A DNA stretch of 64,000 nucleotides from Rugamonas rubra (GTDB lineage Bacteria > Pseudomonadota > Gammaproteobacteria > Burkholderiales > Burkholderiaceae_D): the NCBI RefSeq assembly GCF_900114705.1, contig NZ_FOTW01000019.1, positions 62,001-126,000 on the forward strand, in the 5' to 3' direction. The translations under genes and the position numbers were made by a program. Below, piece by piece: positions 41,612-50,630 of this stretch. The notes beneath the pieces were generated by a model, which worked only from the letters and a program-made list of their open reading frames with translations, had not been told where the DNA came from and ran no database searches. Within the stretch, counting starts at the first letter, position 1, and each line of letters starts with the position of its first letter.

Positions 41612-44335
41612 ATGAACACATTCACTCCACGCCTGAGCGCCATCGCCTGCGCCGCCTGGATCGCCAGCGGCGCCGGCCAAGCCTGGGCGCAAGGCCCCGC
41701 CACCGCCACCCTGGCCGCCACCGCCACCACCACCGCCACGCCGGCGGCGCGCGCCGACAACCGCTACCTGGCCCAGGTCGACGCCGAGGCGCGCGCCGCG
41801 CGCCTGTCCAAGGTCGACTACGCGCTGCAGTTCACGCTGAGCGGCAAGGAGAGCTTCGCCGGCAGCAGCACCGTCGGCTTCGACCTGAGCGACGCCAGCG
41901 CGCCGCTGACGCTGGACCTCGACCAGGCCAGCATCACCAGCCTGCTGGTCAACGGCAAGGCCGTCGCGCCGCAGTACAACGGCTCCTTCATCACGCTGGC
42001 GCCGCAGGACCTGCGCCTGGGCCGCAACAGCGTGGTGGTGGTCTATGAACGTCGCCACAGCAGCAACGGCGAGGGCCTGCACCGCATGGTCGACCCGGCC
42101 GACGGCCGCGTCTACACCTACTCGCACTTCGAGCCGGCCGCCGCGCACCAGATGTTCGCCCTGTTCGACCAGCCCGACCTGAAGGCCAGCTACCAGCTCA
42201 GCGTGACCGCGCCGGCCGACTGGCAGGTGGTGTCGGCGATGCCCGAGCGCGCCGTCGCGGCGGTGGCGGGCGGCAAGCGCTGGGACTTCCCGGCCACGCC
42301 GCGCCTGTCGGCCTACAATTTCTCGCTGCACGCCGGCCCGTACAAGGTGTGGGAGGACCGCAGCGGCAAGTATCCATTGCGCCTGATGGCGCGCCAGTCG
42401 GTGGCCGGCCAGGTGGCGCCGGCCGACTGGTTCAAGTACACCCAGGGCGGCCTGGCCTTCTTCGAAAAATACTTCGGCCTGCCTTACCCGTTCGAGAAGT
42501 ACGACCAGCTGCTGGTGCCCGACTTCCTCTACGGCGCGATGGAGAACGCCGGCGCCATCACCTTCGCCGAAAAGCGCTTCCTGTTCAAGGAGAGCATGAC
42601 GGCGGCGCAGAAACAGAGCCTGGCCAGCGTGATCCTGCACGAGATGGCGCACCAGTGGTTCGGCGACCTGGTGACCATGAAGTGGTGGAACGGCCTGTGG
42701 CTCAACGAGAGCTTCGCCGCCTTCATGGCGACGCTGGCCACCGCCGAGTCGACCGAGTTCACCAACGCCTGGCAGTCGTTCTACTCGGGCGGCAAGCAGG
42801 CCGCCTACATCCAGGACCAGCAGGTGACCACCCACGCCATCGAGACGCCGGTGCCGTCGACCGCCAACGCCTTCGACAACATCGACGCCATCACCTACTC
42901 GAAGGGCGCCTCGACGCTGAAGCAGCTGCGCCACCTGCTCGGCACGGAGGTGTTCCGCCAGGGCGTGCACAACTACCTGGCCAAGTACAGCTGGCAGAAC
43001 GCCAAGCTGGACGACTTCATCGGCAGCCTGGGCCAGGCCGCCGGCCGCGACCTGTCCGGTTGGACGCGGGACTGGTTGTACCAGGCCGGCGTCAACACGG
43101 TGACGGCGCAGTACCGCTGCGCCGGCGGCAAGGTCAGCGAGTTCGCGCTGCGCCAGGACGGCGCCAGCGCGGCCCTGCCGACCCTGCGCGAGCAGCGCGT
43201 GCAGATCGGCCTGTTCGGCCTGGAGAAGGGCCGGGGCAAGGGCAAGGGCGGCGGCCAGCTGGTGTTGCAGCGCCAGCAGGCCGTGACCTACAGCGGCGCG
43301 CTGACGCCGGTGCCGGAATTGAAGGGCGAGGACTGTCCCGACCTGGTCTACCCGAACTACGAGGACTGGGGCTACGTGCAGGTGCGCCTGGACGAGCGCT
43401 CCTTCCGCACCGCGCAAACCAGCCTGGGCAAGGTGGCCGACCCGCTGCTGCGCGCCATGCTGTGGCAGAGCCTGTGGGACGGCGTGCGCGCCGGCCAGCT
43501 GCCGCTGGCCGCCTACCTGCGCGCCGTGCGCGACAACGCGCCGGCCGAGCGCGACTACACGCTGCTGGGCGACATCGCCGGCAAGACGCGCCAGGCCAAG
43601 GCCTACGTCGACCTGATCGCGCCGGGTAGCGCCTGGCAGCGCGAGACCGGCGTGGCGCTCGAGCGCATGGCGCTGGCCGCCGCCCGCGCCGCCAAGGGCG
43701 ACGACAACTTCCAGCGCCGCTGGTTCGGCCTCTACCTGGACGTCGCCAGCAGCCCGGCCGCGCTGGCCCAGCTGGCCGGCGTGCTCGACGGTAAGGACGT
43801 GCCGGCCGGCCTGCTGGTCGGCCAGGACCTGCGCTGGGACATCGTGGCGCGCCTGAACCGCTACGCCGCCGCCGGCAGCGCCGCGCTGGTCGACGCCGAG
43901 CTGGCGCGCGACCCGTCCGACGCCGGCCAGGCCGCCGCGCTGGCGGCCCGCGTCGGCCGGCCCGACGCCAAGGCCAAGGCCGAGTGGCTGGCGCAGATCG
44001 TCGATCTCGACAGCAAGCTGCCGTTCTCGCGCCGCCGCGTGGCGATGGAGAACCTGTACCCGGCCGAGCAGGGCGCGCTGGGCGAGGAAACGGCGCAGCA
44101 GCGCCTGGCGCTGCTGGCCAGCAAGGACCAGGCCGCCGGCCCGATCTTCATGCGCAGCTACGGCAGCCATTTGATCCCGGCCAACTGCACGCCGGCCAGC
44201 GTGGCGCGGCTGGAGCAGGCCGTCGCGGCGGCGCCGGCGCTGTCGGCCGGCAGCCGCCGCGCGCTGCTGGTGGCGCAGCAGGAGGACGCCCGCTGCGTCG
44301 CCATCCAGCGCGCCATGAAGCTGCCGCCGCGCTAA
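41612..44335 (+). CDS. Secreted M1-family aminopeptidase (aminopeptidase N-like)
   Basis: A 907-residue zinc aminopeptidase with a signal peptide (to AWA-Q, about residue 27). The exopeptidase motif GAMEN (YGAMENAGAITF) and the zinc site HEMAH-x18-E (His343, His347, Glu366; catalytic Glu344) are intact. A long C-terminal helical ERAP1-like domain completes the family layout. It removes N-terminal residues from peptides in the periplasm, and with the S9 and M20 enzymes nearby would finish extracellular protein breakdown. The ATG follows CACAGGAAC. A 13-bp tandem repeat lies right after the stop. Confidence 0.95.
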   Translation: MNTFTPRLSAIACAAWIASGAGQAWAQGPATATLAATATTTATPAARADNRYLAQVDAEARAARLSKVDYALQFTLSGKESFAGSSTVGFDLSDASAPLTLDLDQASITSLLVNGKAVAPQYNGSFITLAPQDLRLGRNSVVVVYERRHSSNGEGLHRMVDPADGRVYTYSHFEPAAAHQMFALFDQPDLKASYQLSVTAPADWQVVSAMPERAVAAVAGGKRWDFPATPRLSAYNFSLHAGPYKVWEDRSGKYPLRLMARQSVAGQVAPADWFKYTQGGLAFFEKYFGLPYPFEKYDQLLVPDFLYGAMENAGAITFAEKRFLFKESMTAAQKQSLASVILHEMAHQWFGDLVTMKWWNGLWLNESFAAFMATLATAESTEFTNAWQSFYSGGKQAAYIQDQQVTTHAIETPVPSTANAFDNIDAITYSKGASTLKQLRHLLGTEVFRQGVHNYLAKYSWQNAKLDDFIGSLGQAAGRDLSGWTRDWLYQAGVNTVTAQYRCAGGKVSEFALRQDGASAALPTLREQRVQIGLFGLEKGRGKGKGGGQLVLQRQQAVTYSGALTPVPELKGEDCPDLVYPNYEDWGYVQVRLDERSFRTAQTSLGKVADPLLRAMLWQSLWDGVRAGQLPLAAYLRAVRDNAPAERDYTLLGDIAGKTRQAKAYVDLIAPGSAWQRETGVALERMALAAARAAKGDDNFQRRWFGLYLDVASSPAALAQLAGVLDGKDVPAGLLVGQDLRWDIVARLNRYAAAGSAALVDAELARDPSDAGQAAALAARVGRPDAKAKAEWLAQIVDLDSKLPFSRRRVAMENLYPAEQGALGEETAQQRLALLASKDQAAGPIFMRSYGSHLIPANCTPASVARLEQAVAAAPALSAGSRRALLVAQQEDARCVAIQRAMKLPPR

Positions 44336-44337
44336 GC

Positions 44338-44401
44338 GGCAAGCCGGCGCGGCAAGCCGGCGCGGCAAGCCGGCGCGGCAAGCCGGCGCGGCAAGCCGGG
44401 G
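44338..44401. repeat. 13-bp tandem repeat after the M1 aminopeptidase
   Basis: Four perfect units of GGCAAGCCGGCGC plus most of a fifth, starting 2 bp after the stop codon. It has the same unit length and a similar sequence to the array at 12081. Confidence 0.9.
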
Positions 44402-44454
44402 GACGCAGGCGGACGCGGGCGGCCGCGCCCGCCTTCAAATCATGAGCTCAAACG

Positions 44455-44490
44455 AAAAGGGCCGCACGGTGTACCGTGCGGCCCTTTTCT
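44455..44490. terminator. Strong bidirectional terminator between the M1 and S8 peptidase genes
   Basis: A 16-bp perfect inverted repeat AAAAGGGCCGCACGGT / ACCGTGCGGCCCTTTT with a 2-base centre serves both convergent transcripts. Confidence 0.93.
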
Positions 44491-44545
44491 TGTGCAAGCT
44501 TTTGTGCGAGCTGGCGGCCGGCGTGCTGCCCGGCCGCCGAACCGC

Positions 44546-47500
44546 TTACTGCTTCGGCGCGTTGGCTTCCTTGCCCGAATTCAGCTGGGCCGTTGCCGGC
44601 AGCGAAGCCGGATCGGTGTCGACGCTGATCAAGGTGCTGGCAGTCTTGTCGCCGGACACCTGGTAGGCGATGGCGCCCAGGTAGCGGCCGCCGGCCGGCA
44701 GGTTGGACCAGCTCACCACCACCGAGCCGGTGCCGCCGAGAACGGCGCGGCTAGGCACCAGGGCGCGCAGATTGCCACCCGTGTCGCCAGGCTGCACGAT
44801 CCAGGACGACAGCGCGTAGGTCGAGGTGTTCGGCACGGCCGGCGCGTAGCTGACCACGCAAACCTTGTAGTTGCCTGCCGCCGGCGCGCTCAGCGTGATC
44901 AATTCCTCCGAGCCGCCATTGCCGCTGTAAGCCACTTGCGTGCCTGCGGCGTTGACCATGACCAGATCCAGGTCGTCCTCGCCGCCACCCTGGTAGCCCG
45001 AGGTGTCCTGGTTGAACAGGGCGAAGCGGGCCGCCAGCGTGCCGGCCGGAATGGCCATGTTGTGCACCTGGATGCCGGCGCCGCCGCCGGCCGCGCATGC
45101 CGCCGAGACGGCGGCCGCATTGCCCTTGTTGGTGCCGGTGACGGTGGCGCTGCTGCGGCTGGCCGCCTTCAGACCGCCCTTGAGCGTGCTGAAGGCGCCG
45201 GCGAAGCCGGTGCCGATGGTGAAGGTCTTGTTGCCGGTCGCCAGTTTCGAGCTCAGGATGGACGGCGCCACGACCACGCGGGCGCGCGCCGTGACGGGGC
45301 TGCGCACCACATGGCTGCCGTCGGTCCAGGTCAGCGCACCATAGTTCCAGGCGTCCTGGACGGCGCTGGTACGGCGCAGCGTGACGCTGTACTTGGCGCT
45401 GGCGCCGGCGCCGATGGTCAGCGTCGACGGCGTGACCACGGCGTCGAAGCCGGGCACGGCGATCGTCGCCGTGTAGGTCGCGCTGGTGGCGCCGACGTTG
45501 GTGACGGTGCGTTCCAGCGTGACGTTGCCGAACACGCCGGAGGCGGTCAGCGACGGCAGGTTCAGGTTGTAGGCCGGCAGGCTGGCCAGGGTGGCGCAGG
45601 TGACGCCGACCGGGGTCACGCCGGAGCTGCACAGGTAGCGGTTGTAGTCGTTGGTCGAGATGTCGTACACCAGGCCGGGATCGGCGGCGCTCGACGGTTG
45701 CGCGAAGCCGGCGCCCTGGCCCCATGGCAGGCCGCCTTGCTGCATGCCGGACAGGGTGTTGACGACGTCGACGCCGGTGGTCATCAAGGCCGAGCGGATC
45801 ATCGCCGGCGACCAGTCGGGGTGGCGCTGGTGCAGCAGGGCGGCCAGGCCGGCGATGTGCGGGCTCGACATCGAGGTGCCCGTCAGCAGCGACCAGTTCG
45901 GCCGGCCGGCGCCGCCGGTGGCGATCATGTCGTCGTGCTCGGCGACCGTGTAGTTCGGCGTGTAGCCGGCCAGGATCGAGGAGCCGGGCGCCGTCAGGTC
46001 CGGTTTGAGCACGTTCAGGTCGCCCTTGTTCGGACCGCGCGAGGAGCTGTCGTTCATCGCCGGCGCGGCCACGCTGAGGTCCTTGATGGCCTTCAGATCG
46101 TCCAGGCCGCCGCTGGCGCCGACGCCGTTGGCGCCGACGTAGGCACGGATCAGGTCGCCGTCGGCGCGGGTCACGTGCACGGTCGACAGGTCGTGCGACT
46201 GGTTGATGATGGTGTTGGCGCCGCCGGCCACGTTGGCGATGACGACGCCGGCCGCGCCGGCCGTCTTGGCGTTGCCGCTCTTGTTGACCAGCACGTTGGC
46301 GCCGCGGTCGCAGACCAGCAGCTTGCCGGCCACCTTGGCCGGGTCGAGCAGGGCCGGCACGTTGTCGAGCCCGCCGAAGCAGCGTTGCAGGTTCAGATCG
46401 TCGGGCGAGACGCCGGGCAGGCCGGCGTTTTTCGCCAGGATCATCGGCGCGGTCGGCGTGGCCGGATTGCTCGAGGCGCCGACATACTTGGCGCCGTTGC
46501 CCAGCGTGACGGTGCCGGCGAACATGCGGTCGTGGGTGGAGTTGCCCACCGTGGTCATCCAGGGGCCGAGGTGGTTGACCTCGTTGGCCGGGCCGCTGTT
46601 GCCGGCCGAGGCGGCGACGAACACGCCGGCGTCGACGGCGCCCTTGAAGGCCAGGTCGACCGGGTCGGCGATGCTGGTGCCGGAACCGCTGATCGAGTAG
46701 TTCAGCACGTTGACGCCGTCCTTGATGGCCTGCTCGATGGCGGCCACGGAATCGTTGCCGTAGCAGCCGTTGCCGTAGTTCGGCCAGCGCGGGTCGGGGC
46801 GGGTGGTGGCCGGATCGTCCTTGGTCCAGCACACCTTGTAGGTGGCGACGCGGGCGCGCGGCGCCATGCCGCTGACGCCGGGAACGGGCACGGTGCCGTT
46901 GTCCATGACGGCGACGACGTTGGCGTTGCCGCCGGCGGTGCTGGCGGTGTGGGTGCCGTGGCCGCCGTTGTCGCGCGGCGAGAGGAATTCGGCGGCGTGC
47001 AGCTTGAACGAGGGCAGGATGTTGCCGTTGGCGTCGGAGATGCTGCGGCGGAAGGCGCGTGCGCCGACCAGTTTATTGTTGCAATTGGCCGGACCGAAGG
47101 CCTGGCCCGATTCGCAACCGCCTTTCCAACTGGCCGGCGGGGCGCCGTACACCAGCGTGCCGGCGGCGTCGTGGGTGGCCACGCCGTTGCTGTCGACACG
47201 GTCGGCGAAGGAGGGGTTTTCCGGCCAGACGCCGCCGTCGATGATGCCGATGACGATGTCCTCGCCGGCGCCCGACTTGTTGAGGCCGCCGCTGGTGCCG
47301 CCCAGCTGGTCCCACAGGCCGCCGGCCTTGTTCAGACCGATGAAGCCCGGCGTGTAGTTAGTGTCGAGCTGGCGCGGCTGGTCGAGCGTGATGGCGGCGA
47401 CGGCCGAGTTGGCCATCAGCTTGCGCGCCTCGGCGTCGGTCAGCATGGCCGAGAAGCCGTTGAAGACGAGGTGGTAGTCGTACAGGGTTTCCATTGCCGG

Positions 47501-47776
47501 CAGCGTCGCGACGACGGCGGCCTGTTCGGCTTCCAGGTGGCTGACGTAGGCTTGCACGCTGGCCGCCGAGACGTCCAGGCGGGTGCCGCTGGCCGGCTTG
47601 GTGGCGGCCAGTCCGGCCACGCCGCCGTTGTAGGAGGCGGCCGGTGCGCTGTTCAGTTGCACGATGTAGGGGCGGCGCGTTTCGTCGGCGCCGGCGCTGA
47701 CGGCCAGGCCGGCGATCAGGGCGGCGACGGCCCATTTGATGGCGGAATGCGTAGGGATGAGGCGGGTCGATTTCAT
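44546..47776 (-). CDS. Secreted S8 subtilisin-family protease with PA and Fn3-like domains
   Basis: A 1076-residue protein with a signal peptide (residues 1-30), an inhibitor I9 propeptide (YIVQLNSAPAASY ... YDYHLVFNGFSAMLT), then the subtilase domain: Asp in IGIIDGGVWPENPSF, His in GHGTHTAS, oxyanion Asn in AASAGNSGP and Ser in GTSMSSPHIAG. A protease-associated (PA) domain is inserted between the His and Ser segments (LLVCDRGANVLVNKSGNAKTAGA). A Fn3-like subtilase domain follows (VTLERTVTNVGATSATYT), then a beta-rich tail. This order is that of plant cucumisin-type subtilases. It is a broad-range extracellular endoprotease and lies 30 bp behind a PEP-CTERM gene on the same strand. Confidence 0.93.
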   Translation of the reverse strand: MKSTRLIPTHSAIKWAVAALIAGLAVSAGADETRRPYIVQLNSAPAASYNGGVAGLAATKPASGTRLDVSAASVQAYVSHLEAEQAAVVATLPAMETLYDYHLVFNGFSAMLTDAEARKLMANSAVAAITLDQPRQLDTNYTPGFIGLNKAGGLWDQLGGTSGGLNKSGAGEDIVIGIIDGGVWPENPSFADRVDSNGVATHDAAGTLVYGAPPASWKGGCESGQAFGPANCNNKLVGARAFRRSISDANGNILPSFKLHAAEFLSPRDNGGHGTHTASTAGGNANVVAVMDNGTVPVPGVSGMAPRARVATYKVCWTKDDPATTRPDPRWPNYGNGCYGNDSVAAIEQAIKDGVNVLNYSISGSGTSIADPVDLAFKGAVDAGVFVAASAGNSGPANEVNHLGPWMTTVGNSTHDRMFAGTVTLGNGAKYVGASSNPATPTAPMILAKNAGLPGVSPDDLNLQRCFGGLDNVPALLDPAKVAGKLLVCDRGANVLVNKSGNAKTAGAAGVVIANVAGGANTIINQSHDLSTVHVTRADGDLIRAYVGANGVGASGGLDDLKAIKDLSVAAPAMNDSSSRGPNKGDLNVLKPDLTAPGSSILAGYTPNYTVAEHDDMIATGGAGRPNWSLLTGTSMSSPHIAGLAALLHQRHPDWSPAMIRSALMTTGVDVVNTLSGMQQGGLPWGQGAGFAQPSSAADPGLVYDISTNDYNRYLCSSGVTPVGVTCATLASLPAYNLNLPSLTASGVFGNVTLERTVTNVGATSATYTATIAVPGFDAVVTPSTLTIGAGASAKYSVTLRRTSAVQDAWNYGALTWTDGSHVVRSPVTARARVVVAPSILSSKLATGNKTFTIGTGFAGAFSTLKGGLKAASRSSATVTGTNKGNAAAVSAACAAGGGAGIQVHNMAIPAGTLAARFALFNQDTSGYQGGGEDDLDLVMVNAAGTQVAYSGNGGSEELITLSAPAAGNYKVCVVSYAPAVPNTSTYALSSWIVQPGDTGGNLRALVPSRAVLGGTGSVVVSWSNLPAGGRYLGAIAYQVSGDKTASTLISVDTDPASLPATAQLNSGKEANAPKQ

Positions 47777-47806
47777 GTGGTCAATTCTCCGTGGTTCGGT
47801 CGGTGC

Positions 47807-48574
47807 TTAGCGTGCTTGGCGGGCGCGGCGGCGGGTGACGGCGCCGATGGCGGCCAGACCCAGGGCCAGCATGGCCCAGCTGCCCGGTTCGGGCACGGCG
47901 CTGACGTTGACGTTGTCCAGCGAAAACTGGGCCAGGTTGTCGGTCGGCGCGCAGGCGTTGCCGCTGCCGGTGTAGACGCAGGAGCCGATGGTCAGCGAGT
48001 CGAAGGCGGTCTGGGCGAAGACGCCGCTGTTGACGAGGAAGTTGCTGAAGTAGAAACGGTTGTCGGCGTGCTGGCCCGGCAGTTCATAGCTGGTGCTCAG
48101 CGCGACGCCATGCGACATGCCGGTCAGCGTGATGCGGCCGAAGGAGACGCCCGGGCTCGATTGCGGCAGGGGCGCGGTGAAGGCGGCGTCGAAGCTGTTG
48201 AGCTTGAAGGCCAGGCCGTCGACGCGGGCGAAATTGAGCATGCCGTCGTTGATGGCGAGATAGTAGTGGCTGTTGTTGCCGAGCGGGCAGTCGAGGGCGC
48301 AGGTGCCGTCCATTTGCGCCACGCCGACGCCGCCGTCGCCGCCGTAGGGGTCGATCGCCGTCATCTTGTAGCCCGATTCGATAAAGCTCTCGCCGGCGGC
48401 CAAGCCGCCGAGCAGGTCGGGCGATTCAAACGCGATGGTGGTCGTGTTGGCGGCTTGGGCCGCTGGCAACGACGCCAACACGGCCAGACCGATCAGCGAG
48501 CCGGTCAGAAGCTGTTTGAACTTGGCGGCGCCATTGGCACGAACCCCTTGCTGCGAATACTGGTGCGACGTCAT
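47807..48574 (-). CDS. PEP-CTERM protein (QFxxD type)
   Basis: A 255-residue protein with a long N-terminal leader and signal segment (FKQLLTGSLIGLAVLASLPAAQA), a beta-rich body with paired cysteines (GTCALDCPLG, IGSCVYTGSGNAC) and the sequence QFSLDNVNV just before the C-terminal sorting tail VPEPGSWAMLALGLAAIGAVTRRRARQ. The tail is the exosortase signal. ATG 48574 follows AAGGAGAGA. It is probably cotranscribed with the subtilase downstream. The function is unknown; it is likely a surface or matrix protein. Confidence 0.87.
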   Translation of the reverse strand: MTSHQYSQQGVRANGAAKFKQLLTGSLIGLAVLASLPAAQAANTTTIAFESPDLLGGLAAGESFIESGYKMTAIDPYGGDGGVGVAQMDGTCALDCPLGNNSHYYLAINDGMLNFARVDGLAFKLNSFDAAFTAPLPQSSPGVSFGRITLTGMSHGVALSTSYELPGQHADNRFYFSNFLVNSGVFAQTAFDSLTIGSCVYTGSGNACAPTDNLAQFSLDNVNVSAVPEPGSWAMLALGLAAIGAVTRRRARQAR

Positions 48575-49216
48575 ACGATCTCTCCTTGTGATTTGAATGT
48601 TCCCGGGCTTGTTGTGGTGTTGTCCCGGTCTGCAGGGGGCGGCGTGGCGGTCGACGTTGGTTGACCGGCATGCCGCCCGCTTCCCGGCGCCGAATGGGCG
48701 GCAGGAACACCCAGTCCGCTGCTGACTGGATCTCGGGAAACTATATCGAAATGTCATGGAAATTGTTAGAAGTTTTGATAATATTTAATTCAGAAAACAC
48801 AATATTACGGCGTGTAATATTTGTTTTCCTCTGGGATAAGGTGATGGATGTGGCATCCCAGCCGGTTTAGTGACTTGTCTCTAGCAAGTCGAAATGTTGA
48901 AAAAGTGATGTGAAAATGCGACAACATCGACGCCGGAAAATGGAAAATCCACCCGTGCGGGACGTGGCGGGGCCGGCCGGCGCAGCGGCGCCGTGTTTAA
49001 AACGGCGAAATTGAATGGTGTTGTCTTGGCCGACCCTTTGCCGCGCCGTCGCTTGGCGGTGCCGGCGTGCCGCCGGCTTCCAGCAGGGGCTGATTGAAGG
49101 CGAAGGTGGTCAAGGCGCTGCCGGCGCAGGGAAGGGAAACGGGCGCGCCGGCGACGCGCCCGCCAAGGGGGCGGCGGGTGGTATGCGGCGGCCTTTGTTG
49201 GTGGTGGCGCGGCGGC
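48575..49216. other. Long intergenic region upstream of the PEP-CTERM/subtilase genes
   Basis: No gene is seen in about 640 bp. The stretch 48720-48920 is AT-rich and contains a perfect dyad AATATTAC-ggcgt-GTAATATT (48801-48821) that could be an operator for the minus-strand genes. The right part (48990-49216) is GC-rich with nothing recognised. Confidence 0.5.
48801..48821. promoter_or_regulatory. AT-rich dyad, candidate operator for the PEP-CTERM gene
   Basis: 8-bp perfect arms AATATTAC and GTAATATT with a 5-base spacer, in an AT-rich island about 230 bp upstream of the start at 48574. Confidence 0.5.
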
Positions 49217-49651
49217 CTACTTGCTGTCGCGTCCGCCGATGCCGGGCGGGTTCAGCACGCAGCGCCCGGCGCGGCAACTGGCGCCGGGGTCCTGCACCGC
49301 CATGCAGTTCGACAGCAGGCCGGCCTGCTCGTCCTCCAGCTTGCTTTGCGCGGCGTGGCGCGCCGCCAGCGCGCGCAGGCGGGCGCCGTCATCGTGCTTG
49401 CTCGACCAGGCCAGGTAGCGCGCCGGCCCGCCGCAGGCCTTGCTGCCGATGGCGATGCTGTGGCAGTGCTGCGGGCCGTCGCAGGCGGCGTCCGCCGTCT
49501 CGGCCTGGATCTGTTGCCACAGCGCGGCGGCGTTGGGCGCGGCGACGTCCGGCGCCATGGCCGGCGGCGTGCCGGCGCAGGCGGCGCCGGCCAGCGCCAG
49601 CAGGGCGGCGCACAGCAGGCGCGGCAGGGAGGGGGGGGCGGCGGTTTTCAT
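49217..49651 (-). CDS. Small secreted protein of unknown function
   Basis: A 144-residue protein with a signal peptide (MKTAAPPSLPRLLCAALLALAGAACA). The mature part has six cysteines (AACDGPQHCHSIAIGSKACGG, NCMAVQDPGASCRAGRC), suggesting disulfides in the periplasm. The segment CHSIAIGSKACGGPARYLAWSS followed by a helical region and a Cys-rich tail recurs in uncharacterised proteobacterial proteins, to my recollection; no activity can be assigned. There is no clear ribosome site. Confidence 0.65.
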   Translation of the reverse strand: MKTAAPPSLPRLLCAALLALAGAACAGTPPAMAPDVAAPNAAALWQQIQAETADAACDGPQHCHSIAIGSKACGGPARYLAWSSKHDDGARLRALAARHAAQSKLEDEQAGLLSNCMAVQDPGASCRAGRCVLNPPGIGGRDSK

Positions 49652-49845
49652 GAGCCCATGATGACCCAGTGCCACCGGCTTGGCAAGCGCCCCGCCTTGG
49701 CGCGCCGCCGCAGGCGCCGCGTCCGCGGCGTGTGGCAACGGGGTGCGGCGATCCGAGGCGCCGGGGCCGTGTGCCAGTTGACGCCGCCGCACGGCCGGCG
49801 TACATTGGAGCGCAGGCCGATCCCGGCAGTGCCCGAGGAGATTGC

Positions 49846-49959
49846 ATGAGTTACCGTCCGCCAGCCAGTCCCGCCACCACCGCCTTCCCCGCCACCACCG
49901 CCTTCCCCGCCTTCCCCGCCGCCACCAGCGCCGCCATGGCGGCGCGGCGCGCGCCATGA
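49846..49959 (+). CDS. Short 37-residue ORF coupled to the acyltransferase gene
   Basis: ATG 49846 follows GAGGAG at ideal spacing. The frame ends in TGA that overlaps the ATG of the NeuD-like gene (ATGA). The product is Ala/Pro/Thr-rich with two copies of TTAFPA, encoded by a repeated ACCACCGCCTTCCCCGCC. The acyltransferase has no ribosome site of its own, so this ORF may act as a leader whose translation delivers ribosomes. It could also be the remnant of a longer gene. Confidence 0.45.
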   Translation: MSYRPPASPATTAFPATTAFPAFPAATSAAMAARRAP

Positions 49960-50630
49960 GCCGGCCGCGCCTGGTGGTCTTCGGCACCAGCAACATCGTC
50001 TCCGACCTGTTCGACTGCGCGCTGGCCAACGGCTTCGACATCGGCCGCGTCGTGCTGCACCACGCCGAGCAGGTGGGCGAGCGCGACCGTTCGCTGGCCG
50101 AGCGGCTGGCGGCGCTGGCGCCGTTCGGCCAGACGCCGCAGGTCGACCACGTCGACCGCTTCGTGCCCGGCGCCGACGAGCTGTACCTGCTCGGCCCGAC
50201 CACGCCCACCCGCGCCGAGCTGGCCGCCCTGGTGGCGGCGCGCTGGGCGCTGCCGTTCGCCACGCTGGTCCACCCCAGCGCCTACGTGTCGCCGCTGGCG
50301 GCGCTGGCGCCCGGCGTCTTCGTCGGCGCCAACAGCGTGCTCGGCCCCGGCGTGCGGCTGGGCGAGCACGTCTTCGTCAACCGCGGCGTGACGGTCGGCC
50401 ACGACACCGTGGTCGGCGCCTTTTCGCGCCTGCAGCCGGGCAGCAACCTGGGCGGCCTGTCGACGCTGGGGTGCGGCGTCACCGTGGCGATCGGCGCCAC
50501 CGTGCTCGAACGCCTGCGCATCGGCGACGGCGCCTTCATCGGCGCCGGCTCGGTGGTCACCGCCGACGTCGCCGCCGACTCGCTGGCGGTAGGCGTGCCG
50601 GCCCGCGTCAGGAAGCTGGCGGCGCCGTGA
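49956..50630 (+). CDS. NeuD-like sugar O-acyltransferase (left-handed beta-helix)
   Basis: A 224-residue protein. The N-terminal part is a small Rossmann-like PglD_N domain (LVVFGTSNIVSDLFDCALANGFDIGRVV). The rest is a hexapeptide-repeat left-handed beta-helix (VSPLAALAPGVFVGANSVLGPGVRLGEHVFVNRGVTVGHDTVVGAF ... IGATVLERLRIGDGAFIGAGSVVTADV). NeuD/PglD enzymes acetylate sialic acids or UDP-amino sugars for surface glycans. It is followed by a convergent glycosyltransferase with a 23-bp overlap, which supports a role in surface sugar modification. Confidence 0.85.
   Translation: MSRPRLVVFGTSNIVSDLFDCALANGFDIGRVVLHHAEQVGERDRSLAERLAALAPFGQTPQVDHVDRFVPGADELYLLGPTTPTRAELAALVAARWALPFATLVHPSAYVSPLAALAPGVFVGANSVLGPGVRLGEHVFVNRGVTVGHDTVVGAFSRLQPGSNLGGLSTLGCGVTVAIGATVLERLRIGDGAFIGAGSVVTADVAADSLAVGVPARVRKLAAP

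Noticed and set aside
44492..48664. A 1390-codon plus-strand open frame opposite the subtilase
   Set aside because: It is antisense to a subtilase with intact catalytic residues, and its Gly/Val/Arg/His-rich sequence matches nothing.
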